From the NCBI GenBank assembly GCA_021325115.1, contig JAJPHU010000189.1, positions 1 to 33,651 on the forward strand: a DNA stretch of 33,651 nucleotides. Direction: 5' to 3'. The first letter of the stretch is position 1; the number at the start of each line of letters is the position of its first letter. The DNA is from Planctomycetota bacterium. GTDB lineage: Bacteria; Planctomycetota; Planctomycetia; Gemmatales; Gemmataceae. The notes below the pieces were generated by a model. It searched no databases, was not told the DNA's origin, and saw only the letters and a list, made by a program, of their open reading frames with translations. Position numbers and translations under genes: made by a program. Positions 16,406 through 24,064 of this stretch are shown here, one piece after another.

Positions 16406-17557
16406 TCAATCGGGGAACTGCACGCGCACGCGCTGCCAGATGCGGAGGTTCGGCGAAGTATGTTCGAGATGAATGATACATTCGAGAGTGCGATTGTCGT
16501 TACTGAGAGGCGCGATTTCGATGCCGAGATTGCGGCGCGGCGCGTACCAGAGCGCGAGACTTGCCACTTGGCCGCGAGCGACTTCCTCGCCAGTGATGTT
16601 GTCTTGAATGATGACCTTCTGGCCCACCTGAACGCGACTGGCAAATTCTTGCTCCACTTCCGCGCGGACCAGCCGCGGTCGGTCTGCAGCGAACCAGATG
16701 GCCGGCTGGTGCGGATTGGCGCCGAGGATCTCGCCTTTTGTGATCAGTATGCGCAGCGGCGTGCCATCCACCGGAGCGCGGACGATGCATTCATGGACGG
16801 CATTTTCCGCCTCAGCCAGGAGCGCTTGCTTGTCTTTGAGGTTGGCCTGCGCCAGGGCAATAGCACCGGCGGTCTTGTTCTTTAGCACCTCCAGAGCCGC
16901 CAGCTGCGCCTGCTCGCCACGGACAGCCTGTTGCGCCTTCTGGATCAGGCGCTTCGCGTCATCGGCCTCGAATTTGCTACCAAGGCTTTCGTCGCGCAAT
17001 CGGTTCTTCTCGTCATAGAGGGCCTGGGCGCGTTCGACTTCGATCTCCGCGGCCTTGATCGCCTCACGCTGGGCGGCGATTTTCTTGTCCAACGCCTCGG
17101 CTTCCGCCTGGGCAGTCTGCCATTGTCCTTGTGCTGCCTCAACGCCCGCTCTGGCTTGCCGAACTTTCAGTTGCGGCACAGTATCGTCCAGGCGAAAAAG
17201 TTCTGTGCCTGCCTTGACGAATTCGTTCTCCTTGACTTTGATGCTCTCGACCCGTCCTGGCTGCAAGGGATAAAGTGGAGTAACCCCCCCTTCAATATCG
17301 ACGTAAGCTATCGAGTTCCAGCGTTTCTCGTCCGCAGGTAGGGAAACAGCAGTAGCAGACGCGGACGGATGATCGGCACGCGAGTGCAAGCTCAGGACCG
17401 CGATCACAAACGACGCTGCCAACACCAGCACGCCCAGCGAAAGCGCAAGCGGCACACGCCAGCGCCGTCTCGGCGGAGCAGATGAAGGAATCGGCGTCCG
17501 ATAGTTCACTTCTCCGGCAGGCTCAGAGGAAATAGGATCCAGGATCTCCGCTTTCAT
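16406..17557 (-). CDS. HlyD/DevB-type membrane fusion protein of an exporter
   Basis: 383 residues. A cytoplasmic tail of about 33 residues ends in basic PPRRRWR, then one membrane helix (about 35-58). A first half of the lipoyl-like domain follows (about 90-125, GGVTPLYPLQPGRVESIKV). A long Ala/Gln/Glu-rich coiled-coil hairpin spans about 130-250. The second lipoyl half (VHECIVRAPVDGTPLRIL) and a beta-barrel region come last. It bridges the inner-membrane pump to an outer component. It starts 3 bases after the stop of the ATPase (TGAGCCATG), and the permease lies further upstream, giving a DevC-DevA-DevB-like set. GAGGTGA serves as its ribosome site and overlaps the previous stop. Confidence 0.87.
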   Translation of the reverse strand: MKAEILDPISSEPAGEVNYRTPIPSSAPPRRRWRVPLALSLGVLVLAASFVIAVLSLHSRADHPSASATAVSLPADEKRWNSIAYVDIEGGVTPLYPLQPGRVESIKVKENEFVKAGTELFRLDDTVPQLKVRQARAGVEAAQGQWQTAQAEAEALDKKIAAQREAIKAAEIEVERAQALYDEKNRLRDESLGSKFEADDAKRLIQKAQQAVRGEQAQLAALEVLKNKTAGAIALAQANLKDKQALLAEAENAVHECIVRAPVDGTPLRILITKGEILGANPHQPAIWFAADRPRLVRAEVEQEFASRVQVGQKVIIQDNITGEEVARGQVASLALWYAPRRNLGIEIAPLSNDNRTLECIIHLEHTSPNLRIWQRVRVQFPD

Positions 17558-17560
17558 GGC

Positions 17561-18310
17561 TCACCTCGCCTGTTTGAGGGTGTGCAAAACCGGCTCGCGT
17601 GCCTCGTGCTCCTCCTGCTGCCAGAGGCGGCCGTCTTCCATGTGGACCACGCGATCGACATGTTCAATGATGCGGGCATCATGGGCGACGACCAAGACGG
17701 TGGCGCCGCGATCGTGAGCAGCGCTGCGCAACAGCTCGATGACCTGCTGGCCAGCCTTCCAATCGAGGGCGCTGGTCGGCTCATCGGCGAAGCAGAAGTT
17801 CGGCTCCTTGATAAGCGCGCGACCGATGGCCACACGCTGTTTTTCTCCGCCGGACAGCTCGGTCGGACGCAAATGGGCCTTTTTGGCCAGACCGAGCAAG
17901 TCGAGCATCTCCTCGGCCCGGCGTCGGGCTTCGCCGGCCGAAGCGCCTTCGCCCCAGCGCAACACCATTTCCAGCTGCTGCCGGGCTGTCAGGGCGTTGA
18001 ACAAATTATATCCCTGAAAAATGAAACCGCAGTGCCGCAGTCGAAAACGCTCACGCTCCAGGTCAGACATCGCCCACAGATCATGCCCCAGGGCCATCAC
18101 TGTGCCGCTATCAGGGTGCAAGAGCCCCGACAGAATGGCCAAAAGCGTCGATTTGCCGCTGCCGGATGGACCCATGAGCAGCGTGATCTGTCCAGAGAAA
18201 AGCTCAATCGACACATCATAAAGGACGGTCGTCTTTGTCTCTCCCTCGCCGAAGCTGCGCGACAGATGCACGCCTTGCAGGGCCGGCGTTAACAGCGAAT
18301 CGTCAATCAT
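17561..18310 (-). CDS. DevA/LolD/MacB-type ABC ATPase
   Basis: 249 residues. Walker A is GPSGSGKST, the Q-loop is FIFQGYNLF, the signature LSGGEKQRVAIGRAL, and Walker B CFADEPTSALD, all intact. The ATPase belongs to the group that drives mechanotransmission-type FtsX permeases (MacB, LolCDE, DevBCA), which extrude substrates already in the periplasm. The start at 18310 is chosen because the upstream in-frame codons (ACGLRLNRGSRG) read through a 19-bp palindrome. GAGG lies 11 bases before the ATG. It is coupled tightly to the HlyD gene. Confidence 0.9.
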   Translation of the reverse strand: MIDDSLLTPALQGVHLSRSFGEGETKTTVLYDVSIELFSGQITLLMGPSGSGKSTLLAILSGLLHPDSGTVMALGHDLWAMSDLERERFRLRHCGFIFQGYNLFNALTARQQLEMVLRWGEGASAGEARRRAEEMLDLLGLAKKAHLRPTELSGGEKQRVAIGRALIKEPNFCFADEPTSALDWKAGQQVIELLRSAAHDRGATVLVVAHDARIIEHVDRVVHMEDGRLWQQEEHEAREPVLHTLKQAR

Positions 18311-18334
18311 TACAGCCGTTCCTCGGGATCCCCT

Positions 18335-18384
18335 GTTTAGCCGCAAGCCGCAGGCGAGCACTCGTCTGCGGCTTGCGGCTAAAC
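18335..18384. repeat. Perfect 19-bp hairpin between permease and ATPase genes
   Basis: GTTTAGCCGCAAGCCGCAG (18335-18353) pairs perfectly with 18366-18384. The 12-base loop itself contains CGAG..CTCG. It starts 4 bases after the permease stop and ends 24 bases before the ATPase ATG, so it lies within the operon. This sequence type differs from palindrome family A. Confidence 0.75.
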
Positions 18385-18388
18385 GAAG

Positions 18389-19516
18389 TTAGCGAAGCAG
18401 CATGGCCGGCTCGATCTGCCGCAGCGAGCGCAGGGCGAACAGACCGGACACCAAAGCCATCGCCAACGTCACTGCCGCCGCAGCACTTAACAGCCACCAC
18501 GGCAAGGCGACAATGGCAACCCGTATGAAATATTCCACCGCCCAGGCCAAGCCATAGGCGGCCGGCAGAGCCAGGGCTATTCCTATAATACCAATCCAGA
18601 ACGACTGAGACACCACCATGAAGGCGATGCGCCAGCGCGGAATGCCCAAGGCCCGCAAGACCGCGTATTCACGCAGCGAGGCCACCGTGGCTGCATACAA
18701 GGTCTGACTGGTGACGACGGCGCCGACCAACAGTCCCAAGGCGGCGGCGTAGCCCAAGGCGATGCCGGCCTTGGTCCGCAGCAGCCAATGCAGCCGGGTC
18801 CGCTTCGAGAATTCGTCCTGTGTGAAGGCCAATACGTCCTTGTATTGATTGAGCTGCTTGACCACCTTGGGGGCATCTTGGCGGTTTCGACACTGACCCA
18901 GCACGTAGGTCGTCGTATTGTCTTTCCATACCGGCAAACACTTGCGGGCCGTAGCGATGGAACAAAGCACGTAAGGACCGGCCAGACTAGGCAGCCCATG
19001 CGTCGTGCTGACCACGCGCACCGGGTAGCCGGAGATTTCCGCCTTCTTTTCGATCTCGACTCCCAGCTTCTTCTCGTCCGATTTATCGATGATAACGGTC
19101 CCTTCCTCGGCCAGCAGGCCGCATTGCTCCGGCGTCAACTCTTTGATTTTGCCCAGCGAATCGGGACTCAGGTGCGAGCCGATGACCATGCATAGCTCGC
19201 TGCCGCCATTGTTGGGCTTGGACCAGAAAGCGAAGCCCTGCAAGTAGATTTCACAGCGTTTGATCTCCGACAGGTAGGCCATGCGCGCCAACCTGCCTTC
19301 TGGGATTGGCCGGCCCAGATCGACGGAGGAAACCTCGGGTGCCCCCATCCACACATCGGCTTTCGTATGATCGATGGGGATAGAGGTGATCGAGAACAAA
19401 CCCAAGAGTAAGCCGACCTGCAAGGCGATAAGCAGAGCGCTGAACGCTACCGCCAAGACACCGGGCACGTAGCGCTGTCGTTCATACCACAGAGTTGTCA
19501 GCGAATACGATGCCAT
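18389..19516 (-). CDS. FtsX-type ABC exporter permease (DevC/MacB-like)
   Basis: 375 residues with the classic layout: one N-terminal membrane helix (about 17-42), a periplasmic domain of about 210 residues (about 45-255), then three C-terminal helices (about 260-370) with SLREYAVLRALGIPRWRI, the coupling-helix motif of FtsX permeases. It forms the pump with the ATPase 78 bases downstream and the HlyD protein after that. Substrate unknown; DevBCA exports heterocyst glycolipids and MacB exports peptides and antibiotics. The start at 19516 has AGGTGAG at the right spacing. GTG 19525 is a less likely alternative. Confidence 0.88.
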   Translation of the reverse strand: MASYSLTTLWYERQRYVPGVLAVAFSALLIALQVGLLLGLFSITSIPIDHTKADVWMGAPEVSSVDLGRPIPEGRLARMAYLSEIKRCEIYLQGFAFWSKPNNGGSELCMVIGSHLSPDSLGKIKELTPEQCGLLAEEGTVIIDKSDEKKLGVEIEKKAEISGYPVRVVSTTHGLPSLAGPYVLCSIATARKCLPVWKDNTTTYVLGQCRNRQDAPKVVKQLNQYKDVLAFTQDEFSKRTRLHWLLRTKAGIALGYAAALGLLVGAVVTSQTLYAATVASLREYAVLRALGIPRWRIAFMVVSQSFWIGIIGIALALPAAYGLAWAVEYFIRVAIVALPWWLLSAAAAVTLAMALVSGLFALRSLRQIEPAMLLR

Positions 19517-19536
19517 GATACTCACCTAAGTCCACC

Positions 19537-19592
19537 TGAGCGGGGGTATTAGTCCCTTGAGATTTGCTCAGGGGGCTAACGCCCCCCGCTCA
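19537..19592. repeat. Palindrome that supplies the asnB stop codon
   Basis: TGAGCGGGGGTATTAGTCCC (19537-19556) is close to the reverse complement of 19571-19592, differing by a small gap and transitions. The distal TCA (19590-19592) is the asnB stop on the minus strand. The arm text (TGAGCGGGGGGCGTTAGCCCCC type) resembles the 23836 element, which has GCGAGCGGGG and GCGTTAGCGCCCC. Confidence 0.6.
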
Positions 19593-21620
19593 GCGTTTTG
19601 AAATCATTTTTAAGTTGCCAGCAGCTGCTTGCCCGTTGCCCGATACAGGCCACCGTCCTTTGTGGGCCAATGACGGCAAGTCTGCCAAGCTGCCGTCAAT
19701 GAAGGTGTGATGCCACAGCTGCGTAGCCAGCACGCCGACCAGCCCCATCTCAATCGAAATGCGTCGCGGCAGCCAGCGCGGCAGATGCCGGAACGCTTTC
19801 CGCCAATAGGCGACTGCTTCGGGCTGGAAATAGCCGGTACGGCGCAGCGATTCGGGGCTGAGCAATTCGCCGACGTACTTCAGCCCATGCTCCAGGTGAA
19901 AGCTATCGAAGGGGGCGCGGAACATGGCCTTGCGGCGGCGCACGATGGACCGCGGCAGCCAACGCTCGGCCATCACCCGCAGCAACGCCTTATCGCGCAG
20001 GCCGCGCAGCTTCCAGTGCGGCGGTACTTTAGCCAGGAAATCAAACACGGCCTCATCGAGAAACGGATAGCGCGTCTCGACGGAGGAATTCATGGCCACG
20101 CGATCGCCCTTGGCGTTGAGCAGCAGTCCCGCTAGCTGGACGCGAGCGCCCATTGCCAACTCGCGGTTGAGCGGGTGCCAGCGGCGCATGCGGTCGAGAT
20201 TGAAACCGAGATCCTCATAGGGCGAACGATCTTCAATCTGCTTCATCATCCACGGGCTGAAGAAGCGCGGCTTGGAAATGCTGAAAAAGCCATAGATGTC
20301 TAGCCAGGCGTTGTGGCCGCCGACCGCCGCCTGGGCGCGCTGCACGAATTTCCAGGCATCTTTCGGCGCTCCTGTCAACCGCACGAGGAAGCGGCGCATC
20401 CGTTGACTGAGCGGCAGGCCCGGGAGAAAGTCAAGGCGGCTGAACAGCCAATTGAACTTGTGCCAGGGATAGCCGGCCAGCCATTCATCGGCCCCTTCGC
20501 CGGTCAGGGCTACTTTGTAGCCGCGCGCATGGACCTCGCGCGCCAGCATCAGCAGGGCAGCACACGACGTATCGATCACGGGTCCCTCGGCAGCGCGAAT
20601 CAGGGCTGCGTAATTCTTCAATACTTCTTCCTGACCGCACGTCACCACAACCGGCTCGACGCCGATATGCCGCGCCACCAACGATGCCCGTGCGCTTTCA
20701 TCGAGGTCCGGCCGAGGGATGCGAATGGTAAAGGTAGGGATCGGCTCGCCGCGCACCCGGGTGGCCAAGGCCACGACAATGCTCGAATCGACGCCGCCCG
20801 ACAGATAGGAAACGACCGGGACATCGGCCCGCAGCCGCCGCGTCACGGCGCCGAGCAATACTTCCTCCAGGTGCTTGGCCAACTGCTGACCGCTGCGGAC
20901 GTAATCTTCCTGGCCGCAATCGGGAAAATCCATCTGCCAGTAGAGGTGCTCGCTAACCTGAGCTGCCTCACCCCCAGCGCCCAGCTGGATGCGCAGATAG
21001 CGGCCGGGCGGCAATAGCTGAATGCCGGCGAAACAGGTGGCCGGGCCGGGCAGAGCATAAAAAGTGAACAGGTGGTTAAGCCCCTGCGGGTCCGGCCTGG
21101 CCTCGACCAGGCCCGAAGCGAGCAGCGCCTTGATCTCGGAAGCGAACAACAGCCAATCGCCCTGTTGTGTCCAGTACAAGGGACAGATGCCGAAGCGATC
21201 CCGCGCCAGGATGATCCGCCGCCGCCGGCTGTCCCACAAAGCAAAGGCGAACTGGCCGCGAAGCTGCGCGAAGAATGCTTCTTGATCGTCCTCCCAGCAA
21301 TGCGGAATCAGCTCCGTATCACAGTGCGTGGCAAAACGATGGCCGCGCCTTTCTAATTCGGTCCGCATTTCGGGGTAGTCGAACAGTTCGCCGTTGAAAA
21401 CGACGGAAACGCTGCCGTCCTCGTTATGGATCGGCTGGCGTCCATCGGCCAGTCCGACAATGCTGAGACGGCGCGAGGCGAACGCCAATCCGGGGCGTTC
21501 GAGGAAGCCGTGTTCATCCGGCCCGCGATGATAAATCGCTTCGGCCATGGCGGCGATCGCGCCGGCCGGTGCCGATCGGCGCGCCCCTGATAGATCAATA
21601 ATCCCTGCGATTCCGCACAT
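19590..21620 (-). CDS. asnB: Glutamine-hydrolysing asparagine synthetase family amidotransferase
   Basis: 676 residues, in the range of AsnB-type amidotransferases from surface-polysaccharide loci. The start at 21620 is fixed by the catalytic cysteine, which must be residue 2 (MCGIAGI). The glutaminase domain also shows RRLSIVG, FNGELFDY and CDTELI. The synthetase half carries the pyrophosphatase loop SYLSGGVDSSIV and GEGADEWLAGYP. It would convert aspartate or a related carboxylate to an amide using glutamine and ATP. Relatives called exosortase-associated amidotransferase occur in EPS clusters, but no exosortase is visible, so general asparagine synthesis is equally possible. It follows SDR 3 by 23 bases. 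Confidence 0.88.
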   Translation of the reverse strand: MCGIAGIIDLSGARRSAPAGAIAAMAEAIYHRGPDEHGFLERPGLAFASRRLSIVGLADGRQPIHNEDGSVSVVFNGELFDYPEMRTELERRGHRFATHCDTELIPHCWEDDQEAFFAQLRGQFAFALWDSRRRRIILARDRFGICPLYWTQQGDWLLFASEIKALLASGLVEARPDPQGLNHLFTFYALPGPATCFAGIQLLPPGRYLRIQLGAGGEAAQVSEHLYWQMDFPDCGQEDYVRSGQQLAKHLEEVLLGAVTRRLRADVPVVSYLSGGVDSSIVVALATRVRGEPIPTFTIRIPRPDLDESARASLVARHIGVEPVVVTCGQEEVLKNYAALIRAAEGPVIDTSCAALLMLAREVHARGYKVALTGEGADEWLAGYPWHKFNWLFSRLDFLPGLPLSQRMRRFLVRLTGAPKDAWKFVQRAQAAVGGHNAWLDIYGFFSISKPRFFSPWMMKQIEDRSPYEDLGFNLDRMRRWHPLNRELAMGARVQLAGLLLNAKGDRVAMNSSVETRYPFLDEAVFDFLAKVPPHWKLRGLRDKALLRVMAERWLPRSIVRRRKAMFRAPFDSFHLEHGLKYVGELLSPESLRRTGYFQPEAVAYWRKAFRHLPRWLPRRISIEMGLVGVLATQLWHHTFIDGSLADLPSLAHKGRWPVSGNGQAAAGNLKMISKR

Positions 21621-21643
21621 TCCCTTTCCCTTTTCCGGGCGCC

Positions 21644-22447
21644 TCATGCTGCGGCGTATAAACGTCGAATCTGACGGGCCAACAGCGCGTCGACCAGGCG
21701 CGGCAAAAAACGATTGACACGCAACAGCCACCGCGCATCCCAACCGAGGACGGTCTCGGTGCGGTTTTTCCGCAAGGCACGTATAATGCCGGTCGCCACT
21801 TGTTCCGGCGGCATGCCCCGACTGACATCAAGCTGATAGCGGCCGGTGTTGCGCAAAAGGTTTCGCCATAAATCGCTGCGTGTCACGCCTGGCAGCACCA
21901 GCAGCACATCAATGCCGAAACGCACCATTTCGCCACGCAACGCTTCGGTCAAGCCGCACAGGGCGAACTTGCTGGCCGAGTATTCGCTCCAGGCCGGAAT
22001 GCCGCGGCGCCCGCACATCGAGGCCACGTTGACGATGGCCGGACTGCGGCCGTTTCGTAGCACCGGAATGGCCAGGCGAATCAACTCCGCTGGGCCGAAA
22101 AAGTTGACTTCCATCACACGCCGCAAAATCTCCTCCGAACTTTCGGCGAAATGGCACCAACTGCCCACGCCAGCGTTGTTGATAAGCACATCGAGTCCGC
22201 CGAAATGGTCGACGACAGCCGATAGCATGTGCTGTCGATCAGCTTCGCTGGTGACATCGCCAGGCACAGCAAGCGCTTCTGCGCCGAGGGCCGTGAGGGA
22301 CTGGGCCAGCTTCTGCAACGGTTCGACCGAGCGGGCGACCAGGGCCAGCCGTGCGCCTGCCTGGGCCGCTTGCTCCGCCAGGCAGCGGCCAATGCCGCTG
22401 GACGCTCCGGTCAGCAGAATGCGGGCGCCGCGTAGTTCTCGACGCAT
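21644..22447 (-). CDS. Short-chain dehydrogenase/reductase (SDR 3)
   Basis: 267 residues. TGASSGIG is at about 13-20, NNAGVG follows LDVLI, and the active site is in VASMCGRRG and SEYSASK. It is a paralogue of SDR 1 (6569), sharing the RRGIPAxSEYSASKFA block and the basic C-terminal NRFLPRLVDALLARQ segment. Probably an NADP-dependent reductase for a hydrophobic or membrane-bound substrate (inference from the tail). The start at 22447 has GGGAGAG six bases upstream; upstream in-frame codons to 22501 are spacer. It is the first gene of a pair with asnB. Confidence 0.86.
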   Translation of the reverse strand: MRRELRGARILLTGASSGIGRCLAEQAAQAGARLALVARSVEPLQKLAQSLTALGAEALAVPGDVTSEADRQHMLSAVVDHFGGLDVLINNAGVGSWCHFAESSEEILRRVMEVNFFGPAELIRLAIPVLRNGRSPAIVNVASMCGRRGIPAWSEYSASKFALCGLTEALRGEMVRFGIDVLLVLPGVTRSDLWRNLLRNTGRYQLDVSRGMPPEQVATGIIRALRKNRTETVLGWDARWLLRVNRFLPRLVDALLARQIRRLYAAA

Positions 22448-22721
22448 GTTATTCTCTCCCGCAGCATTTGTCAAACTACCAAATCTTCCCAACTTATCCA
22501 AATTTAACTGATGCCAAGCATCCAGGCTTTATGCTTTCGCGCGAAAAATCAGAGCAGGGCTGGTGAGGAGGACAGTTTGCCGGATACGACCGTCACGATC
22601 GTTTCATTCAGCAGAATCGGAAACAGGCAGGCGGACACGTATTCCTTACCCTTCCGTGAAATCCCTCTCCAATTCTCAATAGATATTTTAGGGAGAAAGA
22701 CGCTTAAGGGAACATGAGGCT
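22448..22721. other. Gene-free spacer, less GC-rich than its surroundings
   Basis: Together with the palindrome that follows, this 325-base gap separates the aldo/keto reductase from SDR 3. Small openings exist on both strands (68 codons plus, 75 codons minus). Neither has a convincing ribosome site, and the minus one starts at a TTG inside the palindrome zone. The base composition is noticeably more AT-rich than the genes on either side. It may hold the promoter of the SDR 3-asnB pair, but I could not pick one out, and a decayed gene cannot be excluded. Confidence 0.4.
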
Positions 22722-22762
22722 GATTTATCGTTTCGCGCATCCCCTGCGCGAAACGATAAATC
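22722..22762. repeat. GATTTATCG palindrome, copy 1
   Basis: An 18-bp perfect stem (GATTTATCGTTTCGCGCA and its complement) with a five-base loop TCCCC. It starts 10 bases after the aldo/keto reductase stop in transcript direction. A second copy with the same outer 14 bases lies at 27126-27172. Confidence 0.8.
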
Positions 22763-22772
22763 GACGCGGTGT

Positions 22773-23807
22773 TCAACTTCCCTCCACCTCTTTCTGCGTC
22801 AAGCCGTGCTGTTGACGGTGGTAGATGCCATCGAACAGTTGCGTGGATTTGAAGCGTTCATGGCGGCCATCGCCCGCGACAGCCTTAACCTTGCCGCGTA
22901 ACTGGCTCAATTCCTCCTCGCTCAGCCGCTGGAAATGGCGCGCGATGGCGATGTCCTGCTTGAGCACCTCCATGGAATCGATGCCGCAGACCAGACTGGC
23001 GATATCCTGGCTGAGGGCGTAGCGTCGCGCCTCTGCGGCAGTGCAGACATGAGCAGCGACGAGGCGGCCCTGATGATCCCGGCCGCCGCCCAGGCTTTTC
23101 ATGCCCAGCACGGCGACGCCGCGCCGGTTCGCCTCCGGTACTACCTGGCGCTGGAAACTACGATAAAAGTAGTCGCAAATGTTAATAGGCATCTGCACGG
23201 TGTCCCACGGGTGGCGCTTCAGCATCTCCAGATGGATACGCGGATCTTTGTGGCCGGTGAAGCCGATAAAGCGTACCTTGCCGGCCTTCTGGGCCTTGAG
23301 CATCTCGGCGAGGCAGCCACGCTCCATAATCCAATCGGGATCGTTATCGTAGTTGATCTCGTGGAACTGCACGAGGTCGATGCAGTCCGTACGCAGACGG
23401 CGCAGGCTGTCTTCGAGGTGTTGCTTGACCGTCTTGGCGTCGCGGCCGCAGTTTTTGGTCATCAGAAAGCACTTCTTGCGTTTGCCGTCCATGCTCAGCG
23501 CTTTGCCCATAATCTCTTCACTGCCGCCGTCGTGATAATCCCAGGCGTTGTCGAAGAAGGTCAGCCCTTCATCGAGGGCAGCGTGCATGATCTTGATGGC
23601 TTCAGCTTGATCCTTGACGGCGCCGATGTGCCAGCCGCCCAGGCAGATGATTGAGACACGCTCACCGGTCTTGCCCAGCGGCCGAGTCGGCAATCCCTTG
23701 GCGGAGGCGTCGTCAGCACCGGGAGCACCGGCGGTGAACGTCAAGGCGGCACCGGCGGCAAGCGAGGTTTGCAAAAATTCACGGCGATTGTTGGGGATGT
23801 CCATCAT
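22773..23807 (-). CDS. Tat-exported aldo/keto reductase
   Basis: 344 residues. The N-terminus carries a twin-arginine signal (NRREFLQTSLAAGAALT), so the folded enzyme is probably moved across the cytoplasmic membrane. The AKR core begins at about residue 40 (RPLGKTGERVSIICLGG). The catalytic tetrad is present: D and Y in FDNAWDYHDG, K in LMTKNCG, and H in LVQFHEIN. It binds NADP(H) in known family members; the export signal raises the question of cofactor supply outside the cytoplasm. The start at 23807 is based on GGAGAG five to six bases upstream; ATG 23804 is adjacent. Transcribed alone or as leader of the following SDR/asnB pair. Confidence 0.88.
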   Translation of the reverse strand: MMDIPNNRREFLQTSLAAGAALTFTAGAPGADDASAKGLPTRPLGKTGERVSIICLGGWHIGAVKDQAEAIKIMHAALDEGLTFFDNAWDYHDGGSEEIMGKALSMDGKRKKCFLMTKNCGRDAKTVKQHLEDSLRRLRTDCIDLVQFHEINYDNDPDWIMERGCLAEMLKAQKAGKVRFIGFTGHKDPRIHLEMLKRHPWDTVQMPINICDYFYRSFQRQVVPEANRRGVAVLGMKSLGGGRDHQGRLVAAHVCTAAEARRYALSQDIASLVCGIDSMEVLKQDIAIARHFQRLSEEELSQLRGKVKAVAGDGRHERFKSTQLFDGIYHRQQHGLTQKEVEGS

Positions 23808-23835
23808 AGCGTCTCTCCTGAAAGTAAGAGTTGTA

Positions 23836-23925
23836 GGCGAGCGGGGTCGCGTTAGCGCCCCGAGTGCGGTCGCGTTAGCGCCCCGAGTGCGGCTCTCTCG
23901 GGGCGCTAACGCGACCCCGCTCGCC
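23836..23925. repeat. 29-bp perfect inverted repeat with an internal 23-bp tandem duplication
   Basis: Arms 23836-23864 and 23897-23925 are perfectly complementary over 29 bases. The interior contains a second copy of a 23-base unit: 23847-23869 and 23870-23892 are identical. The arm starts GGCGAGCGGGG, linking it to family A, but continues TCGCGTTAGCGCCCC. It lies in the leader of the aldo/keto reductase, ending 29 bases before its start codon. Confidence 0.8.
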
Positions 23926-23990
23926 GATATTCTCTTCCGCCGGGGCGCAGATGGCAAGCAAGTTCTCGCTCAGGGCAACGGCAGCAGTCC

Positions 23991-24007
23991 TTGCAAGAAA
24001 AATGCCG
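23991..24007 (-). promoter_or_regulatory. Possible sigma-54 promoter for the aldo/keto reductase
   Basis: On the minus strand CGGCATTTTTCTTGCAA has GG and GC 12 bases apart. It shares GGCAT-N2-TTCTTGC with the candidate at 2024. It differs from the consensus TGGCAC-N5-TTGCW at two positions. The leader to 23807 would be about 170 bases and contain the large inverted repeat. Confidence 0.35.
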
Positions 24008-24024
24008 TCGTGTCATACTGCACT

Positions 24025-24033
24025 TGTTATAAT
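24025..24033 (+). promoter_or_regulatory. Extended -10 promoter of the sigma-54 activator gene
   Basis: TGTTATAAT contains a perfect TATAAT (24028-24033) preceded by the TG of an extended -10 element. No good -35 box is present, as is usual for this class. The transcript would start near 24040, about 25 bases before ATG 24065, which argues against upstream in-frame starts. Confidence 0.6.
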
Positions 24034-24064
24034 AGGCAAAGGGATACTTAACTCTGGCTCAACC

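Noticed and set aside
21621..21743. N-terminal extension of asnB
   Set aside because: The glutaminase nucleophile must be residue 2, which fixes the start at 21620.
22549..22776. 75-codon minus-strand open frame behind the reductase
   Set aside because: It starts at TTG, reads through the palindrome and lacks a ribosome site. Kept only as an unexplained spacer.
23836..23925. CRISPR array
   Set aside because: Two adjacent 23-base copies without spacers, part of an inverted repeat, and no cas genes.
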